A stretch of 64,000 bases of DNA from Sthenelais limicola (GCA_942159475.1 OW804096.1:18686906-18750905), one strand, 5' to 3'; positions 20,961-33,313 are shown, numbered from the stretch's first letter. Translations and numbers: made by a program. The notes: generated by a model from the sequence alone, not told the origin.

Positions 20961-23900
20961 AGATATATAAAAGAGAGTCGAAAAGGGTAAGAAAAAAATG
21001 AAAATATTAATTAAAGACAACATTTAACATTGGACATACACATAACTGTCAGTTTGAGACAACTATGTAATAAGGAAAGAATTTTCTATGCTACAAGTGA
21101 GGTCTAAGCAGTAATAGTAAATCAAGGTTAAAAGCACTTCTTAAAACAGAAGTATCGCGTGGTGCTCTTACAAAGTTTTCGTCATGGTCATACTTTTATA
21201 GATTTCTGGAGGTTTGTTATATTGTTATTTATTCGTCCACTTCTGGACGAGTAGAGATGTAATAGAAAAAGACTTTAACCACCGATTTTTAACATTCCCA
21301 ACGAAATTATATATGTTGACAAATGTGCAGAGCAAAAATAATACCTGATGGGTGAATTTTCTCACTAAATGAGGACGTTTTTGAAAATCGTAATTATGGC
21401 AAACGTGGCGCAGATTCCCACAACTATTTTGCAAGATGTTGTGGGTACCGGAAGTAGCTTAAAAATTGTTAAAAATTAATGCGAATATTGTGCAAATCTA
21501 TAAAAATGTAAGTTTATTTTGCTATTCTTTGAGACAGGAATCCGGGTACTTTGCAGGTGGCGCTGCGGTCGGGACAGTAGCAACTCCCGCGTAGGTGAAT
21601 ACAAAGGTGTTGCTAGCCTTGTTATGCACTGTGCGCAATGTGTGCGTGGCCGTCGACGGACGGATTTTAGGAATTGTTCTTGCTTGTGTTTATAAAGTCA
21701 ATGCATATAATTACAAGATTATTCTGATATCTACCTACACAAATATCATAACCATGAGTCCAAAGAGAGAGAGGCCAGAGGGCATACAAAGAGTAAAGAG
21801 AGCTAGAGAGAGGAGAAAGAGAGACAGGGGGAGGCGGGAGGGGTTCATCTATGATAAAAACCTAAAAAGGTTCACAGGATTTGTTCTGTTGAGACCTACA
21901 CCTTCACCATCATTGATTAAAAAGATTATTCGAAATAAAGGAAAACACTATCAAGTGAGGCCTGGTAGCCTACATTTCGTAGCCATTGGCTATACATATA
22001 TTTTAGCTATGTAGAGGGCCTTAAATAGTTCAGAATTAATTATCGTATTATGTGTCAAAAAAAGCAAGGTTTTATCCAAAAAATTTCTGGAGATGTGTCA
22101 ATTGATATTAATATAACGCCAATAGGCTATAACTTTAGGTGGTGCATTCACACATCAATAGCCTCTACCAGTCGCACAGGTACTATGGCTTATAGGTTGG
22201 GTGACGTTGGGTGTATACTTTGAGTTTGAGTGGTACTGTGACTGGGAATAACCCCGACCACGCCTCTATTATTAGATGAAAATTATTATATTAAATTGAA
22301 GTTTGAGTAGGATGATGTAATAAAATAAGCGCAGCTTGGGGAGACAGTCTTACACTATCCCCAACAGTGCAATTCTTCACCGTATAGTTCCCGAGAATAT
22401 GCGGTTGATATACACGGGCAGTACGCGTTGCTAGCTGCATGGCGTCACCAAAGAAAGATGGCGGCCGTCGTTGCTACCTGTGTCACGTGACCAGAGCGCG
22501 GATGCCGTCTCAAAGAATTAAGAGCAGTGATGAGAAGAAAAGAAGTTGTGTTTTGCCATTTTTCGCCAAAAGTAAGTTAGTGTTGCAGGAGCTTACAGGT
22601 GGCGCCACAACAAAAATATTGTATTGTATTGTTTGTATTATATTATAATGTATCGTATTGTTTTGAGCTGAAACGATATGTGCATTGTATAATGAAATAT
22701 GGCAGCCGCAAGAACTATCGTTGAATTAAAATCTCAAATATTATAAGATGTTATGACATAAAAATGAGGAAACACCTAACCTATGCTAAATGAAAGCATA
22801 TTAAATTAAGTATTTACAGCATTAGTTTGATTGTGTGAGTTTATAGATAGAGTGTCTGTATGTAATTAAATGCATTAAAAAGGTAAATGTTAAAATGTAA
22901 TGATGTAGTAAAATCAATTAATTAAATCAAATCAAATTTATTAAAAAAATATATTATATTGCCGCCATTTGTCGAGGCCTACAGAGCCTACCCGTTTGAG
23001 ACTAGAGACAGTTAGTGGAGCAGCAGAGGCCTGACAAAGGCCTTATTTTGGAAGGTACCGTGCAAGCATAAACCAAGTATGTGTGGATTAATTCATTTAT
23101 AATTTTACATGGATTACATACATACAACCTACATCCGATCTGTCAACATAAGATATTTGGTAATGCTTAATAAATATAGACACTCAAGTTTGAGGAAAAG
23201 ATTATATTTACTCACCCTGGGTGTGGGGCGATGTTGCGAGTCCTGCAGAAGATAAATTGAATATTGTGTAGAGAGTCGCTAGTTTATCATATTGTGTGCT
23301 TGGTTGTCTATAGTTTGCACGGAAATCTCTTTATACAATTTAGGATTAAATGAATATTGTGTACAGAATTAATAAGAAAAAGGTTTTGTGAGTTGTATTA
23401 CGAAATGTAATGTAAAAATGTAAAAAAGATATTGAGTAAAGTGTTGCACTCTCAGGGATCACTGAGCAATTGTCACACCCATTTTATGCTAACCTATTAC
23501 CTCATTTGGGTTATGCAAGATTACATAATACTATCAATATAAATTAGCATAATTATTAATATTCATAAATGTATAAGTATATCCATAATCATGTTTATAT
23601 CTATATATACATGTTACTTAATACAGGGCGACATGTTAGGTAACACAATGCTCGCCAGGTCAACAGGTCAGGCACGGCTATCACGTGACCAACTTGACCC
23701 TCATTGGTTAATGAGTCATGAATATGTAATGTAACCATACTGCGGCCCGATTGGCCTATACTGTCATGTGACCTTAAGGGTAACTTTACCTGCTTGATAT
23801 CTATGAAATAAAGGAGCAGTTCTTTATGAACAGTTGTACTGACAACTCCTCTTACCTTCTTCATTAGTGGGCTAATTACCCACATACTTAAATAACTTAA

Positions 23901-23992
23901 TCATCCACCTTCGTTCTCTGAACTAGCTCTATCATCGATTCTAGAATATCCAGAGTAAACACTATATATCACAATCAATGAATGATGAGACT
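20961..23992. other. Gene-free stretch after the receptor
   Basis: No supported gene. Open frames at 21595-22014 and 22439-22648 lie in sequence that partly repeats elsewhere: GTCACGTGACC...GCCGTCTCAAAGAAT at about 22480-22525 recurs at about 36866-36900, and GAGACAGG...GCAGGTGGCGC at 21530 resembles 22590. They look like dispersed-repeat sequence more than exons, although 22439 starts in a GC-rich patch with a donor-like AAAAGTAAGT. Confidence 0.4.
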
Positions 23993-24338
23993 AATAGGGG
24001 ATTTGTCTCACTGCGCATGTCTATTGCAGTGCATGCTGGGATAGAGTCAGTTCAAATCTGACATACAAATATTTAGCAACATTTTTATTGAAAATTGCAA
24101 GAATGTTTTCACCAATATCATAGCTTGTATAAATGATCTATGTTAACCAAGTGCATCATGGGAAAGATGGAGGCTTGTGTTATGGAAACATGTAAATCAC
24201 ATGGATATTGACATCAGATAGTTGATAAATATCCCATGCTAAACATGACATGTTTTCTATAGATTTTATACTGTACCATTACTCCCATGATTCCATGCGA
24301 ATCAAGATTCAAAATGGCGGCTATGCAACTCCCCTATT
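23993..24338. mobile_element. Family C MITE, complete
   Basis: AATAGGGGATTTGTCTCACTG at the left and AAAATGGCGGCTATGCAA then CTCCCCTATT at the right. Confidence 0.85.
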
Positions 24339-24474
24339 ATTGGCTGTATAGATAGAATTAAACAAGTTGGGGGAGGGAAGTGCATTCTGCATTTGTGATG
24401 TGTTCAGGAAAATGAGTCACAGGTCGCTAAAATAGATATTTTCCTAAGTGATTTATTCAAGAACTGATAAAATA

Positions 24475-24612
24475 AAAAGATCACTCATTTACAGAGTCCC
24501 TGAGTTCTGGAACAACCTTGAAGTTCGGGGCCACCACTGTAAAAACAGAAAAGATTTTTTAACCTTTCTGAGAACCGTTTTCTTTCAGCAGCTTTGGGAC
24601 GGGGTCATTTGA
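24475..24612 (+). pseudogene. LINE ORF2 C-terminal fragment
   Basis: The frame gives SLIYRVPEFWNNLE and KDFLTFLRTVFFQQLWD before TGA at 24610. This YR-x5-WN-L pattern is the usual end of CR1/L2/Jockey-type ORF2 proteins (compare YRISFFWNKL in the 12.9 kb copy). Only the last 45 codons remain. Confidence 0.6.
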
Positions 24613-24679
24613 TTTGAATTGGACATGAATGTCAGAGGTACTTATATTTTTACCCATGTTTATGTATAAATTTACTTAT

Positions 24680-24914
24680 GGGTCAGATTTTCAGAAAATG
24701 TACAATTCAACTTCGCCAATCTTCTCAAATAACCCACATTTCAGACGAAAATAAAGTTCAAAATACAGTTTAACCTAACCAAACAGATTGCTAGAATCAA
24801 AGCGATGCCGAATATACTCGAATTTATCTAGTATTGACCATATTGCAGCCTAATTTTGTAGAATTTACTAAATGTGTACAGCTGCCAATTGTACGTTTTC
24901 TAAAAATCTGACCC
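24680..24914. mobile_element. Family A MITE, 235 bp
   Basis: Both ends intact. Flanks are TTAT and ATAT, a 3-of-4 match for the target duplication. Confidence 0.85.
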
Positions 24915-25202
24915 ATATATACATTTCTGTACCGCTGGTACAAGTAACATTGTTACAAAATCCCACCATCAGGCACATAAAGCCGTGAGCCATGACTTGT
25001 CATGATAAACCTTGCTACAGTAATTTCAAACTGAATGGTGTAACCTTAATGTCAATTATTCCAACGACTATGTAATGTCAGTTCTTCCGATGACTCTTAT
25101 TGTAACATAAAGTTTTTCGGGCTCACCAGGAAGATCTGGATTCCAGACGGTACTTGCCTTATTTCTGTTTAGTATTTTATGGAAATAAAAATGAATATAT
25201 AT

Positions 25203-25438
25203 GGGTCAGATTTTCAGAAAATGTACAATTGGCAGCTGTACATATTTAGTAATTTCTGCTAAATTCTGCTAAAAAATGATAAATTTTGGGTGTATCTGAG
25301 TATATTTGGTATCGCATTGGTTTAAAGTATCAGTTCTGTTATGTTAAACTGCATTTTTAAGCTAATCTTTGTCTTAAATGTGGGTTGTTCGAGAGGATTG
25401 GTAAAGGCGAATTGTACATTTTCGAAAAATCTGACCCA
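25203..25438. mobile_element. Family A MITE
   Basis: Ends GGGTCAGATTTTCAG and TCGAAAAATCTGACCC; flanks ATAT and ATAA. Confidence 0.85.
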
Positions 25439-25699
25439 TAATATTATATTCACAAGATCTCCTTGTTGGAATTTTCTCATGTTTGGGATATCTACCGCTT
25501 TAAGCACTATGAATACGTGTACCAAATTTCAATACTGTGTATTGGATATATCCCTGCATTACTACGGTCATCATATACAGTATAGTTTGTTACTTTAGTA
25601 GTAATTATCCACCCGGAAATATTGCAAACTTTGTTTTTCAAAAATAAAATTATCAAACTTGTTAATACACTAGCCAATCCACTGGCCTCCAGCAATTTC

Positions 25700-26092
25700 A
25701 GGGCGGTGCCTATACAGACTTCCATAGACCCTATGCAGGCATGGGTCTATGAGACTAGTGCATCTGCAGCGCCCAGAGGTGGAAGCAGATGGAGGCAGAT
25801 GGAGGCGGCACCTGCAGGCAGGACCAACAACAATAACACAGCAGTCAGCAGCTGCTGCCCCGCAATGACAACAAGCCGGGGATAACTAGCGTCACTCTCT
25901 GCTGACAGCTGTTGTTGTGGTAGTGACAGCTATCCTCCACTATAGGTGACTACCGCAGCGTCAGTCTGTGACAGCATAGTGACAGCGGCTGTCAACCCTG
26001 ATAAGAGAGGACGGGAGGAGGGAGAGAGTGGGTCAGGGACGCGAGGTGAAGCTGTGTCTAAGACAGAGCTGTAGGAGAGGATAAGAGGACAG
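25700..26092 (+). other. Candidate GC-rich 5' exon with splice donor
   Basis: Composition jumps to GC-rich, rich in CAGC, GCAG and GACAGC words, and ends in AGAGGACAG|GTAAGTGG, a consensus 5' splice site. No convincing long frame runs through it; the open frame at 25622-25885 is Ala/Arg/Ser-rich and stops early. It may be an untranslated first exon of a + strand gene, possibly the ankyrin gene 11 kb on; that link is speculative. Confidence 0.35.
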
Positions 26093-26219
26093 GTAAGTGG
26101 AATTATATTTTATGGTTGTTGCGGGGGGTGGGGGATGGGGTAGTATAGGGGGCGGGGGGTGGGGGCATGCGTGTGTATCTATGGGTACGCGTGTAAGGGG
26201 AGAAGCTAGGGGAAAGTAA

Positions 26220-26790
26220 AGCTAGAGAGATGGAGTGAGTATTTGCGTGTGTGTAAGTTGAGAAAGGAAGAAAGAAAAATATTTGGAAGGGACAGATCTA
26301 GAGGGAGGGAGGGAGGGGTGAAGGCCCCAACAAAGGGAGGAGGGTGTAATACATACATGTGTATTCGTACGTGTAGTCATGTATGTCAGAGTAATGGAGA
26401 GGAAGAGCCCTGGGGAGAGAGAGTGTGTGTTTGAAAGGGAGAGAAGTAGAGAGAGAGTGACATGAGGGAGATGGCGGAGACATGTAAGATAGAGATACTG
26501 ATAATGTGAGAGAGTTAGAGAGACAGACAAGATGGACAGGGAGCGATAGAGAGAGGGAGAATGGGGCAGAGAGTCAGGAACAGAGATAGGCAGAATGCCA
26601 GAAAGGGACATAGCGGGTTTGAGGGGGTCACCCAGAGAAGAAGAGGAGAAAGGGAGAGAAGAGGCGAGAGATAGAGAGAGAGATAGAGAGAGGGATATAG
26701 CGAGAGAGATAGATAGAGAGAGAAAGAAAGAAAAAAAGAGGGAAACAGGAAGGAAAGAAAGAAAGATGGTAACAGAAAAGGGTAAATAAA
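26220..26790. repeat. Long polypurine (GA-rich) tract
   Basis: The + strand is almost only A and G for over 500 bp (GAGAGAGAGATAG-type words). Frames on either strand are low-complexity artefacts. Confidence 0.9.
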
Positions 26791-27123
26791 AGTCATGTCA
26801 AACGTCAGGTATAAAATATATAATTGTACGAATGCTAAAGTTATGTCAGGGTCTTGGTGCCCGACACTTTCCCCTGATTCCATATACTACTAACTTACTG
26901 ATAGACTAAGGGAATATACTGCAACTGGCTCAATGCACTCAACTGGCAACCAGCTACTGAATCTTATATTTTTATTTTTTTTATTAGTTTTTTATAGTTT
27001 TTTTAACTGAATCTTATTAAAGCTGCACCCTCGCTTAACGTCGGTCAAAAACTAGTTTCTTTTCCAACCCATCTAAAATTAACCTCGTCTGTTTGTTTGT
27101 GTTACTGGGCGTCATAAAGGTCC

Positions 27124-27543
27124 ACATTAATAGGCTGATTTAGCAACCACAACGCTAACGTTAACACTAACGCTAAAGTATCTTTTATGAGCACTACGTC
27201 ACCACTAGGTGTGCTATTCTTAGCATGCTACCTGAGATACGGACGTCAATTACACTATAAGGTGTGTCAATACGTTCCCAACGTATGTCTATTTCACGCT
27301 AAAATGATGGTCAATTGTGATTTCATTTGTATGTACAAATGAGCGGGAGGTGTTTTCCGAAGGATTCAGGTGTAACACACTTCTCTCCTTCATGAAATTG
27401 TGTGCCTTTTTAGCCATTTGAAAACACCTCTCCACCTAAAAATATTTTTCTCCTGCCACTATGTACGGCCCACCCTATCGTGAGCAACTAGCGTTTACGT
27501 TAGCGTTGTGGTGTTGCGTTGTCAGTGCTAAATGTCCCTAATG
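27124..27543. mobile_element. Family M MITE
   Basis: ATTAATAGGCTGATTTAGCA then ACCACAACGCTAACG at the left, CGTTAGCGTTGTGGTGTTG then GCTAAATGTCCCTAATG at the right. A related fragment is at about 13832-13930 (AATAGGGAGATTTAGCA, ACCACAACGC). Confidence 0.65.
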
Positions 27544-28117
27544 TTTCGGAGACGAGCCTTAATCGACTTCAAATTCTTGTATAAGTAGCAGTAGAATATT
27601 GATCAAGTCAGTCCTATAAATCATATGAATAACTCTGGTAAGATGTATGTTATGTTACCACCTGAAAATGTAGCTTTAAGTGGGGCGAGCCCAAACTACA
27701 TAATAAGCGTCTCCAAAACGTAACATACAAAGATGCTTTGTGCATAGCTCCAAGATTTTTATTTTACATTAGAGCAAAATCAAAACAGTGTGAAAAGTAG
27801 TTTTATGCGGTGGCCTCTGATATGGCTCTCACGCCGTGTATAGCTTTCACACCTTAATGTGCGCGAAAGAACTTTTTATTTTTTACAAATTTTATTTCGT
27901 AGATATTTCACATTCTGCAATACATACGAATACGTAAATCATACAAACATGAATTTTAGAAACATAGACAATATGATGTTATTCAGTACATTAGATTTTA
28001 TTGGAATTTTAAAGACTTAACAGTTACTTCTCAATTTACATTAGACAAGTACAAGATAATATAGCACTTTAAACAGTACGAAGCAAGACATAATCAAATG
28101 GGCACGGATGGGCGTCC
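27544..28117. other. Gene-free stretch
   Basis: No exon seen. The part around 27600 resembles the unit of the tandem array at 58276-58545 (GCAGTAGAATATTGAT, GTCCTATAA). Confidence 0.4.
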
Positions 28118-28345
28118 CTCGCAGTCCAGGCCCAAACCCTCAGATCAGATAAGAATGGTATGTCAGTGATTGGACGCCTACTTCGCTAATCAGTTTCCTG
28201 GCCTAAGACTCGGCCTTCTAATGGGAATATAATCATATTTTGCGGTCTTAATGGAATTAAAATGGCACTTTATGGTTTGAGGGGAGAGGCTTTCCCTCCG
28301 TTTGAAGGGACTCTCTCATCTTTGGGCCTAGACAGCCTCGCACCT
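28118..28345 (-). repeat. Family F repeat, minus orientation
   Basis: Reverse complement of the 17213-17408 copy: AGGCCCAAACCCTCAGAT, CTAATCAGTTTCC, TTTTGCGGTCTTAATGG, GAGGCTTTCCCTCC and GGGCCTAGA in order. Confidence 0.75.
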
Positions 28346-28508
28346 TTACTTTAGCGTTAACACCTCCTCAACCTTTGTTATAGCATTCGCTCCCCCTCCC
28401 ACACCTCCTCCACCTCTCCCTCTCACACCTCCTTTCCCACCAACTCCTGCAAAAGCTAAGTTCCTGACTCATCAATATATGTATAGTAGGAGGTGGGGCT
28501 GGTATACC

Positions 28509-28540
28509 TATATATACCTGGTGGTGCACTCTCGTCATTG
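28509..28540 (+). promoter_or_regulatory. Candidate TATA core promoter
   Basis: TATATATA at 28509-28516 lies 28 bp upstream of an initiator-like GTCATTG (A-start near 28537), the normal metazoan spacing. A splice donor follows at 28615. The gene it would serve is not identified. Confidence 0.4.
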
Positions 28541-28615
28541 ACAGCTATCATTATAACACATAACAATACACCCATCTCAAATAGCGCTGATTTGCTGAAT
28601 TTTTATCACAAAAAG
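28537..28615 (+). other. Candidate non-coding first exon
   Basis: The 79 bases from the predicted start site contain no ATG and end at CAAAAAG|GTAAGG, a good 5' splice site. The nearest downstream + strand gene is the ankyrin gene, whose first visible coding exon has a strong acceptor at 37020 and so needs an upstream exon. The link is inferred. Confidence 0.35.
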
Positions 28616-28822
28616 GTAAGGTTTTGTGTTTCGATTTGAGGGCGCAAACTTTGAATCATCTGAGTCAGGCCGGCTGAGAATGTACATTTTTATTTTGTTT
28701 TAAATTGTTAATTCTGCATAAACAGTATCATCACGGGGCAGTTATTCTCAGATACACATATTTTGAAAAAAAGAAACTATACCGAAGAGAACAATGCATT
28801 GTAATTAAAGACAGTTGCATAT

Positions 28823-29276
28823 GGATCAGATCGTCAGAAAATGACGCCAATCCTCTCAAATAACCTAAATTTAAGACACAAATTGTTATATTATTGTATA
28901 TAATGTAAGGGAAAAAGCAAGTGGACACGGCGGCTTCTTGATGTTAACTGTTTATTCTCTATGTGAGTGTGGGCGTGACCCACGCGTCCAAGCACGCATG
29001 CGCGGGCTTGCATATCTAGAATAGTAGGGGGGATACTACCCAAAATATAAGGAGGGGGAGTATACTACCATAATAGGTTTTAATTATACATGCGTACCTA
29101 TATATAGCAAAATGAGTTTCGGGATACAGCTTAACATAACAGAACTGATAGTTTAAATCAATGCGATACCAAATATACTCAGATATACCCGATATTCATC
29201 ATTTCTCCAGCCTAATTTAGCAGAAATTGCTTAATGTGTAGAGCTGCCAATTGTACATTTTCTGACGATATGACCC
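28823..29276. mobile_element. Family A MITE split by an insertion of about 200 bp
   Basis: Ends GGATCAGATCGTCAG (28823) and CTGACGATATGACCC (29276), with ATAT on both sides. The interior is interrupted at about 28885-29110 by GC-richer DNA (AAGTGGACACGGCGG ... GTGGGCGTGACCCACGCG) that may be a solo LTR (TG at 28904, CA at 29090) but lacks a clear duplication. Confidence 0.65.
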
Positions 29277-29368
29277 ATATGATATATAGAAATAATTTGT
29301 ATGGCCCTTTTTCCATTGATCGTTAGAGTGCCATTGAGTTCAGATCTTCTTATTTTAAGGCTTTCATA

Positions 29369-29778
29369 TGTGATGTGTTTCAGGAAAATGAGTCATAAGT
29401 CGCAAAAAAAAAGATTTTGAGATACCATTATATTTGAAAAGATGAGATCAAGCCGATTCCAATGATAGTAAACAGTCTAATAATCAAATAAGTATTTCTA
29501 GATTTAAAGTTTGATATTTTCGTTTTTGAAAAAAAAAGTTTCCAATATTTCTGGGGTCACTAAACAGTAAAGTAACTAAATGTAGTCCACATGAGGACCT
29601 GTAAAATGAAAGGATATATTACATAGACTGTCCTGAAATTTGAGACATCGATTGATGTAACTATGAATGACAAACTCCCCCAAAATCAGAACATTCCAAT
29701 GAAGTGATCTTGTGAAAAAAACACTTTGAAAAATATCAATTTTGCGACTTATGACTCATTTTCCTGAAACACATCACA
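29369..29778. mobile_element. Family B MITE, complete
   Basis: TGTGATGTGTTTCAGG to CCTGAAACACATCACA with TA on both sides. Confidence 0.88.
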
Positions 29779-29926
29779 TATGATATGATAGTAGCGGTAG
29801 TGTTGTTTTCTTAAGTCCGTATTACCCATACCGTACCTCAGGGCTGTGTTCATGTACGGAGGGAAAAGGGTAGTAGTATATATAAAGTTGACATTTCTTA
29901 TGGCATCGTTTGTTTGTTTAGATATT

Positions 29927-30335
29927 TGTGATGTGTTTCAGGAAAATGAGTCATAAGTCGAAAAAAATAGATTTTGAGATACCATTATATTTGAAAAGAT
30001 GAGATCAACCTGGTTCCAATGATAGTAAACAGTCTAATAATCTCATAAGTGTTTCTAGATTTTAAGTTTGGTATTTTCGTTTTTGAAAACAATGTTTCCA
30101 ATATTTCTGGGGGTCAATAAACAGTAAAGTAGCTAAATGTAGTCCATTTGAGGACCTTCAAAACGAAATGATATATTACATAGATTGTTCTTAAATTTGA
30201 TACATCAATTGATATAACTATAAGTGATCAACCCATCAAAAATTAGAACATTCCAATAATGAGATCTTGTGAAAAAAACACTTTGAAAAATATCAATTAT
30301 GCGACTTATGACTCATTTCCCTGAAACACATCACA
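29927..30335. mobile_element. Family B MITE, young copy
   Basis: Complete, flanked by TT on both sides, and almost identical to 11134-11542 by eye. Confidence 0.88.
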
Positions 30336-30672
30336 TTTGATCAGCTTAGACATTATGCATATACATTGTCACGAGCAGTATTGTTTCCCTAATTATAACA
30401 AAGGTATTACATATGATTATGCAATGGCATAACTGTATATGATTAATATTGAATGATCGTATAAGCAATATGCTTATGAATATTCATGAGTAAGGTTAGT
30501 ACCAAGGTCGCACACTAGGTGGACCATGAGACTGATAAGAGAAACAGACATGTAGTGCTCAACCATTCACAAGTATTCTAGCACTAATATTAATCTGGTG
30601 AAATTACAGTAAAGAATAATGAATACAAAAATATAAAAATATATTACATGCAATAAAAGTATATCATATTTA

Positions 30673-30890
30673 AGCCTGGGTTCCACTGCCCCGCTACTTC
30701 TCCCGCTACTTCTTCAGCTACTGTTCCCGTTTCTTTGGTCCCGCTACTTTTAGAAGTGGGGGAGAGTAGCGGGAAGTAGCCGCTTCAATTCAGACATGTT
30801 TGAATTGAAACGGCTGCTTCCTGTTACTTCTAAAGTAGCGGGACCAACAAAACAGTAGTAGCGGGAGAAGTAGCGGGGCAGTGGAACCTC
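30673..30890. mobile_element. Family J hairpin element
   Basis: AGCCTGGGTTCCACTGCCCC at the left pairs with GGGGCAGTGGAACC at the right. The arms consist largely of TAGCGGG and CCCGCTA words and close on AGACATGTTTGAATTG. It could fold almost end to end. Confidence 0.7.
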
Positions 30891-30951
30891 TATTAAGTAA
30901 TGACAAATGAATTTGGAATTAGGCAACAGAATACTTAAATTATAAACCCCC

Positions 30952-31451
30952 AATAGGGGATTTGCATGTCTCGTCATTCAATTTAAACCTGACATAGGCC
31001 TACACATAATTGGCAACAATTGTTATCGAAAATTGAAGGACGTTTTCACCAATATTATAGCTGAGTTGCGAATGAGATGCAAAGTAGTATTATATACCCT
31101 AAGATTCAAACAAATAAGCCAGAATGAAAAGGTAACATGGCGACGAATTGCAGAAGATATTGAAGAAAACATTGTTGTTCTGAAAAAAAAAATGATCTGT
31201 TAACCTTGTCTATTCCTCTTTTATATGTGCTTAGATTTGTATATGCCCAGATGGCAGGTCTCAGAAATAAAGTCGGTTGCAAAAACAAAAAAAAACATGG
31301 AGATCTGATATTGTTACACATTTCACACTTATATTATAAATTAAACAAAAAGTATACAAAGCTGAACATCACATGTTTTTACTCCGACATACAACTCCCA
31401 TAATTCCATGCACATCCAGAGTCAAGATGGCGACCATGCAAGCCCCCTATT
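30952..31451. mobile_element. Family C MITE with internal expansion
   Basis: AATAGGGGATTTGCATGTC at 30952 and CAAGATGGCGACCATGCAAG then CCCCCTATT at the end. About 140 bp longer than other copies, so it probably contains an insertion. Confidence 0.6.
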
Positions 31452-31529
31452 GTACATGTATATCCAACACTCCCCATACACCTATAGATACTGCTGTATA
31501 AGCACTTTTCGACACATCAATAACACAAA

Positions 31530-31939
31530 TGTGAGGTGTTTCAGGAAAATGAGTCATAAGTCGCAAAAAATAGATTTTGAGATACCATTATATTTGAAAA
31601 GATGAGATCAAGCAGATTCCAATGATAGTAAACAGTCTAATAATCTCATAAGTATTTCTAGATTTTAAGTTTGATATTTTCGTTTTTGAAAAAAACAGTT
31701 TCCAATATTTCTGGGTGTCAATAAACAGTAAAGTAACTTAATGTAGTCAATATGAAGACCTTTAAAACGAAGGGATATATTACATGGATTATCTTGAAAT
31801 TTGATACATTGATTGATATAACTATGAGTGATACACTCCCTAAAAATTAGAATATTCCAATAATGTGATCTTGTGAAAAAAACACTTTGAAAAATATCAA
31901 TTTTGCGACTTATGACTCATTTTCTTGAAACACATCACA
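31530..31939. mobile_element. Family B MITE, complete
   Basis: TGTGAGGTGTTTCAGG to CTTGAAACACATCACA; AA on both sides. Confidence 0.85.
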
Positions 31940-32366
31940 AATACAAGCACTGAAGACTGATACATTTGGTTCTTCACCCGACCTTCCCCTTCTAGAATCT
32001 TCTAGAACCTTCCAGATGATTCCTTCCATTGCTTCCACCACACAGCTTGTCCTTCTCATCTTATCCCCATTCTAGGACACGCTTTTCATCTTGTTCATAA
32101 TCTAGGACAAGAGGCAGAAATCTACTATCATCAAACGACATCCCGCGGCCTTTCATTGTACTATTCCAAGGCCAAGTGGCTTGTGCTGTGACGTATTCAG
32201 TGCATTGGCCCCTGAATGTCGTGACTTATTCAGTGCATTGGCCCCTGAATGTGTCTAAGTAGTGGAGTGGAGTGGACACAGGGGTTGGAGTGGGTGGATG
32301 GGGGTGGGGGGAGCACTGGAGTTGCAGTGTGTGTGTCAGTATGCCCTCTTTTAACACTAGACTTTT

Positions 32367-33045
32367 TTTTATCATACACGCATTGCTCTGAAAACAATGT
32401 ATTTAGAGTGGTTTGCGCATAGTGCGTATTTCACTATTGATTTACTTGGGGTTGTCATGGCAACTAATCTGTTTTTTTACTAAGATTACTGTAATTTTCA
32501 AATTTATTACTTGATTTTTTTCTTTTATCATCATTGAAAACATGTATAATAAATCTGTTAACTAACTCGTCGGTTTCAGTCACTTAGAATATTGCGCTTG
32601 TTGCTACGCAACTCATGCAATATTCACGCTCCTTCAACCAACTTGTTAGTTAACCTGGATATATATATTTTGTCCTATCACTGTATCAGTGCGAGAGAGG
32701 AAACATGCTAACGGGATGTGATACCCTGCTCTTTTTTGGTTATCAGCAATGGTTCTTTTATAGTTATTATACACGCATTGCTCTGAAAACAACTTATCTA
32801 GAATGTTTTACGCATAGTGCATATTTCACTAGTGATTTATGTGCGGTTGTCATGGCAACCAATCTTTTCTTTTACTAAGGGTGAAATTCAAATTTATGAC
32901 TCAATTTGTTTCTATTTTCCTGATTGAAGCTTGTATGATAAATCTGTTAACTAACTCATTGACTTCAGTCGCTTAGATTATTGCTACGCAACTCGTGCAA
33001 TATTCATGCTCCTTCAACTACCTCGTTAGTTAACCGGTATAACTT
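32367..33045 (+). repeat. Two direct repeats of about 290 bp
   Basis: Copy 1 (about 32367-32665) and copy 2 (about 32767-33045) share ACACGCATTGCTCTGAAAAC, GGTTGTCATGGCAAC, AAATCTGTTAACTAACTC and GCTACGCAACTC in the same order. About 100 bp separates them. The function is unknown; tandem duplication or a two-unit element would fit. Confidence 0.65.
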
Positions 33046-33114
33046 ATATAACCATAGGCAGCTATAACCCAGTCAGCTAGCACTGGGTGGGAGGTGGAAG
33101 TGATGCTGTGGTAA

Positions 33115-33193
33115 GGCGCTCATGGGATTTGAATCCTGGACTCTAAGAACCTCTCAGTTTAAAGTCCAATGTCTTAACCATTACACCACAACC
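33115..33193 (-). repeat. tRNA-like sequence (SINE head or tRNA pseudogene)
   Basis: Minus strand: A-box-like TGGTGTAATGGTTAAGAC, an anticodon-arm-like TTGGACTTTAAACTGA and B-box-like GGATTCAAATCCC. The acceptor ends do not pair. It is unrelated in detail to the 13741 copy. Confidence 0.5.
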
Positions 33194-33313
33194 TTTTCAT
33201 TTTGATCTTTATTCTCTTCTTTCTGTGTATTTAGAAGATATCAGTGTCAATATTGCCTAACTTATCAGACGATCCTTGTAGCACCACTTGGAGACATGTG
33301 ACTTTATATATAT

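Noticed and set aside
21595..22014. 139-codon open frame, Arg/Lys-rich in the middle
   Set aside because: It starts at a non-ATG codon, its basic stretch comes from AGAGAG-type simple sequence, and adjacent sequence recurs near 36840.
22439..22648. GC-rich frame starting ATGGCGTCACC with two CxxC-like cysteines and a donor-like AAAAGTAAGT
   Set aside because: Part of it (GTCACGTGACC ... GCCGTCTCAAAGAAT) is repeated near 36866, and no downstream exon of a Zn-finger gene was found. Kept only as a note.
23634..23882. Possible solo LTR (TGTTAGG ... ACCCACA with AATAAA inside)
   Set aside because: No matching target duplication on the two sides and no second copy in the window.
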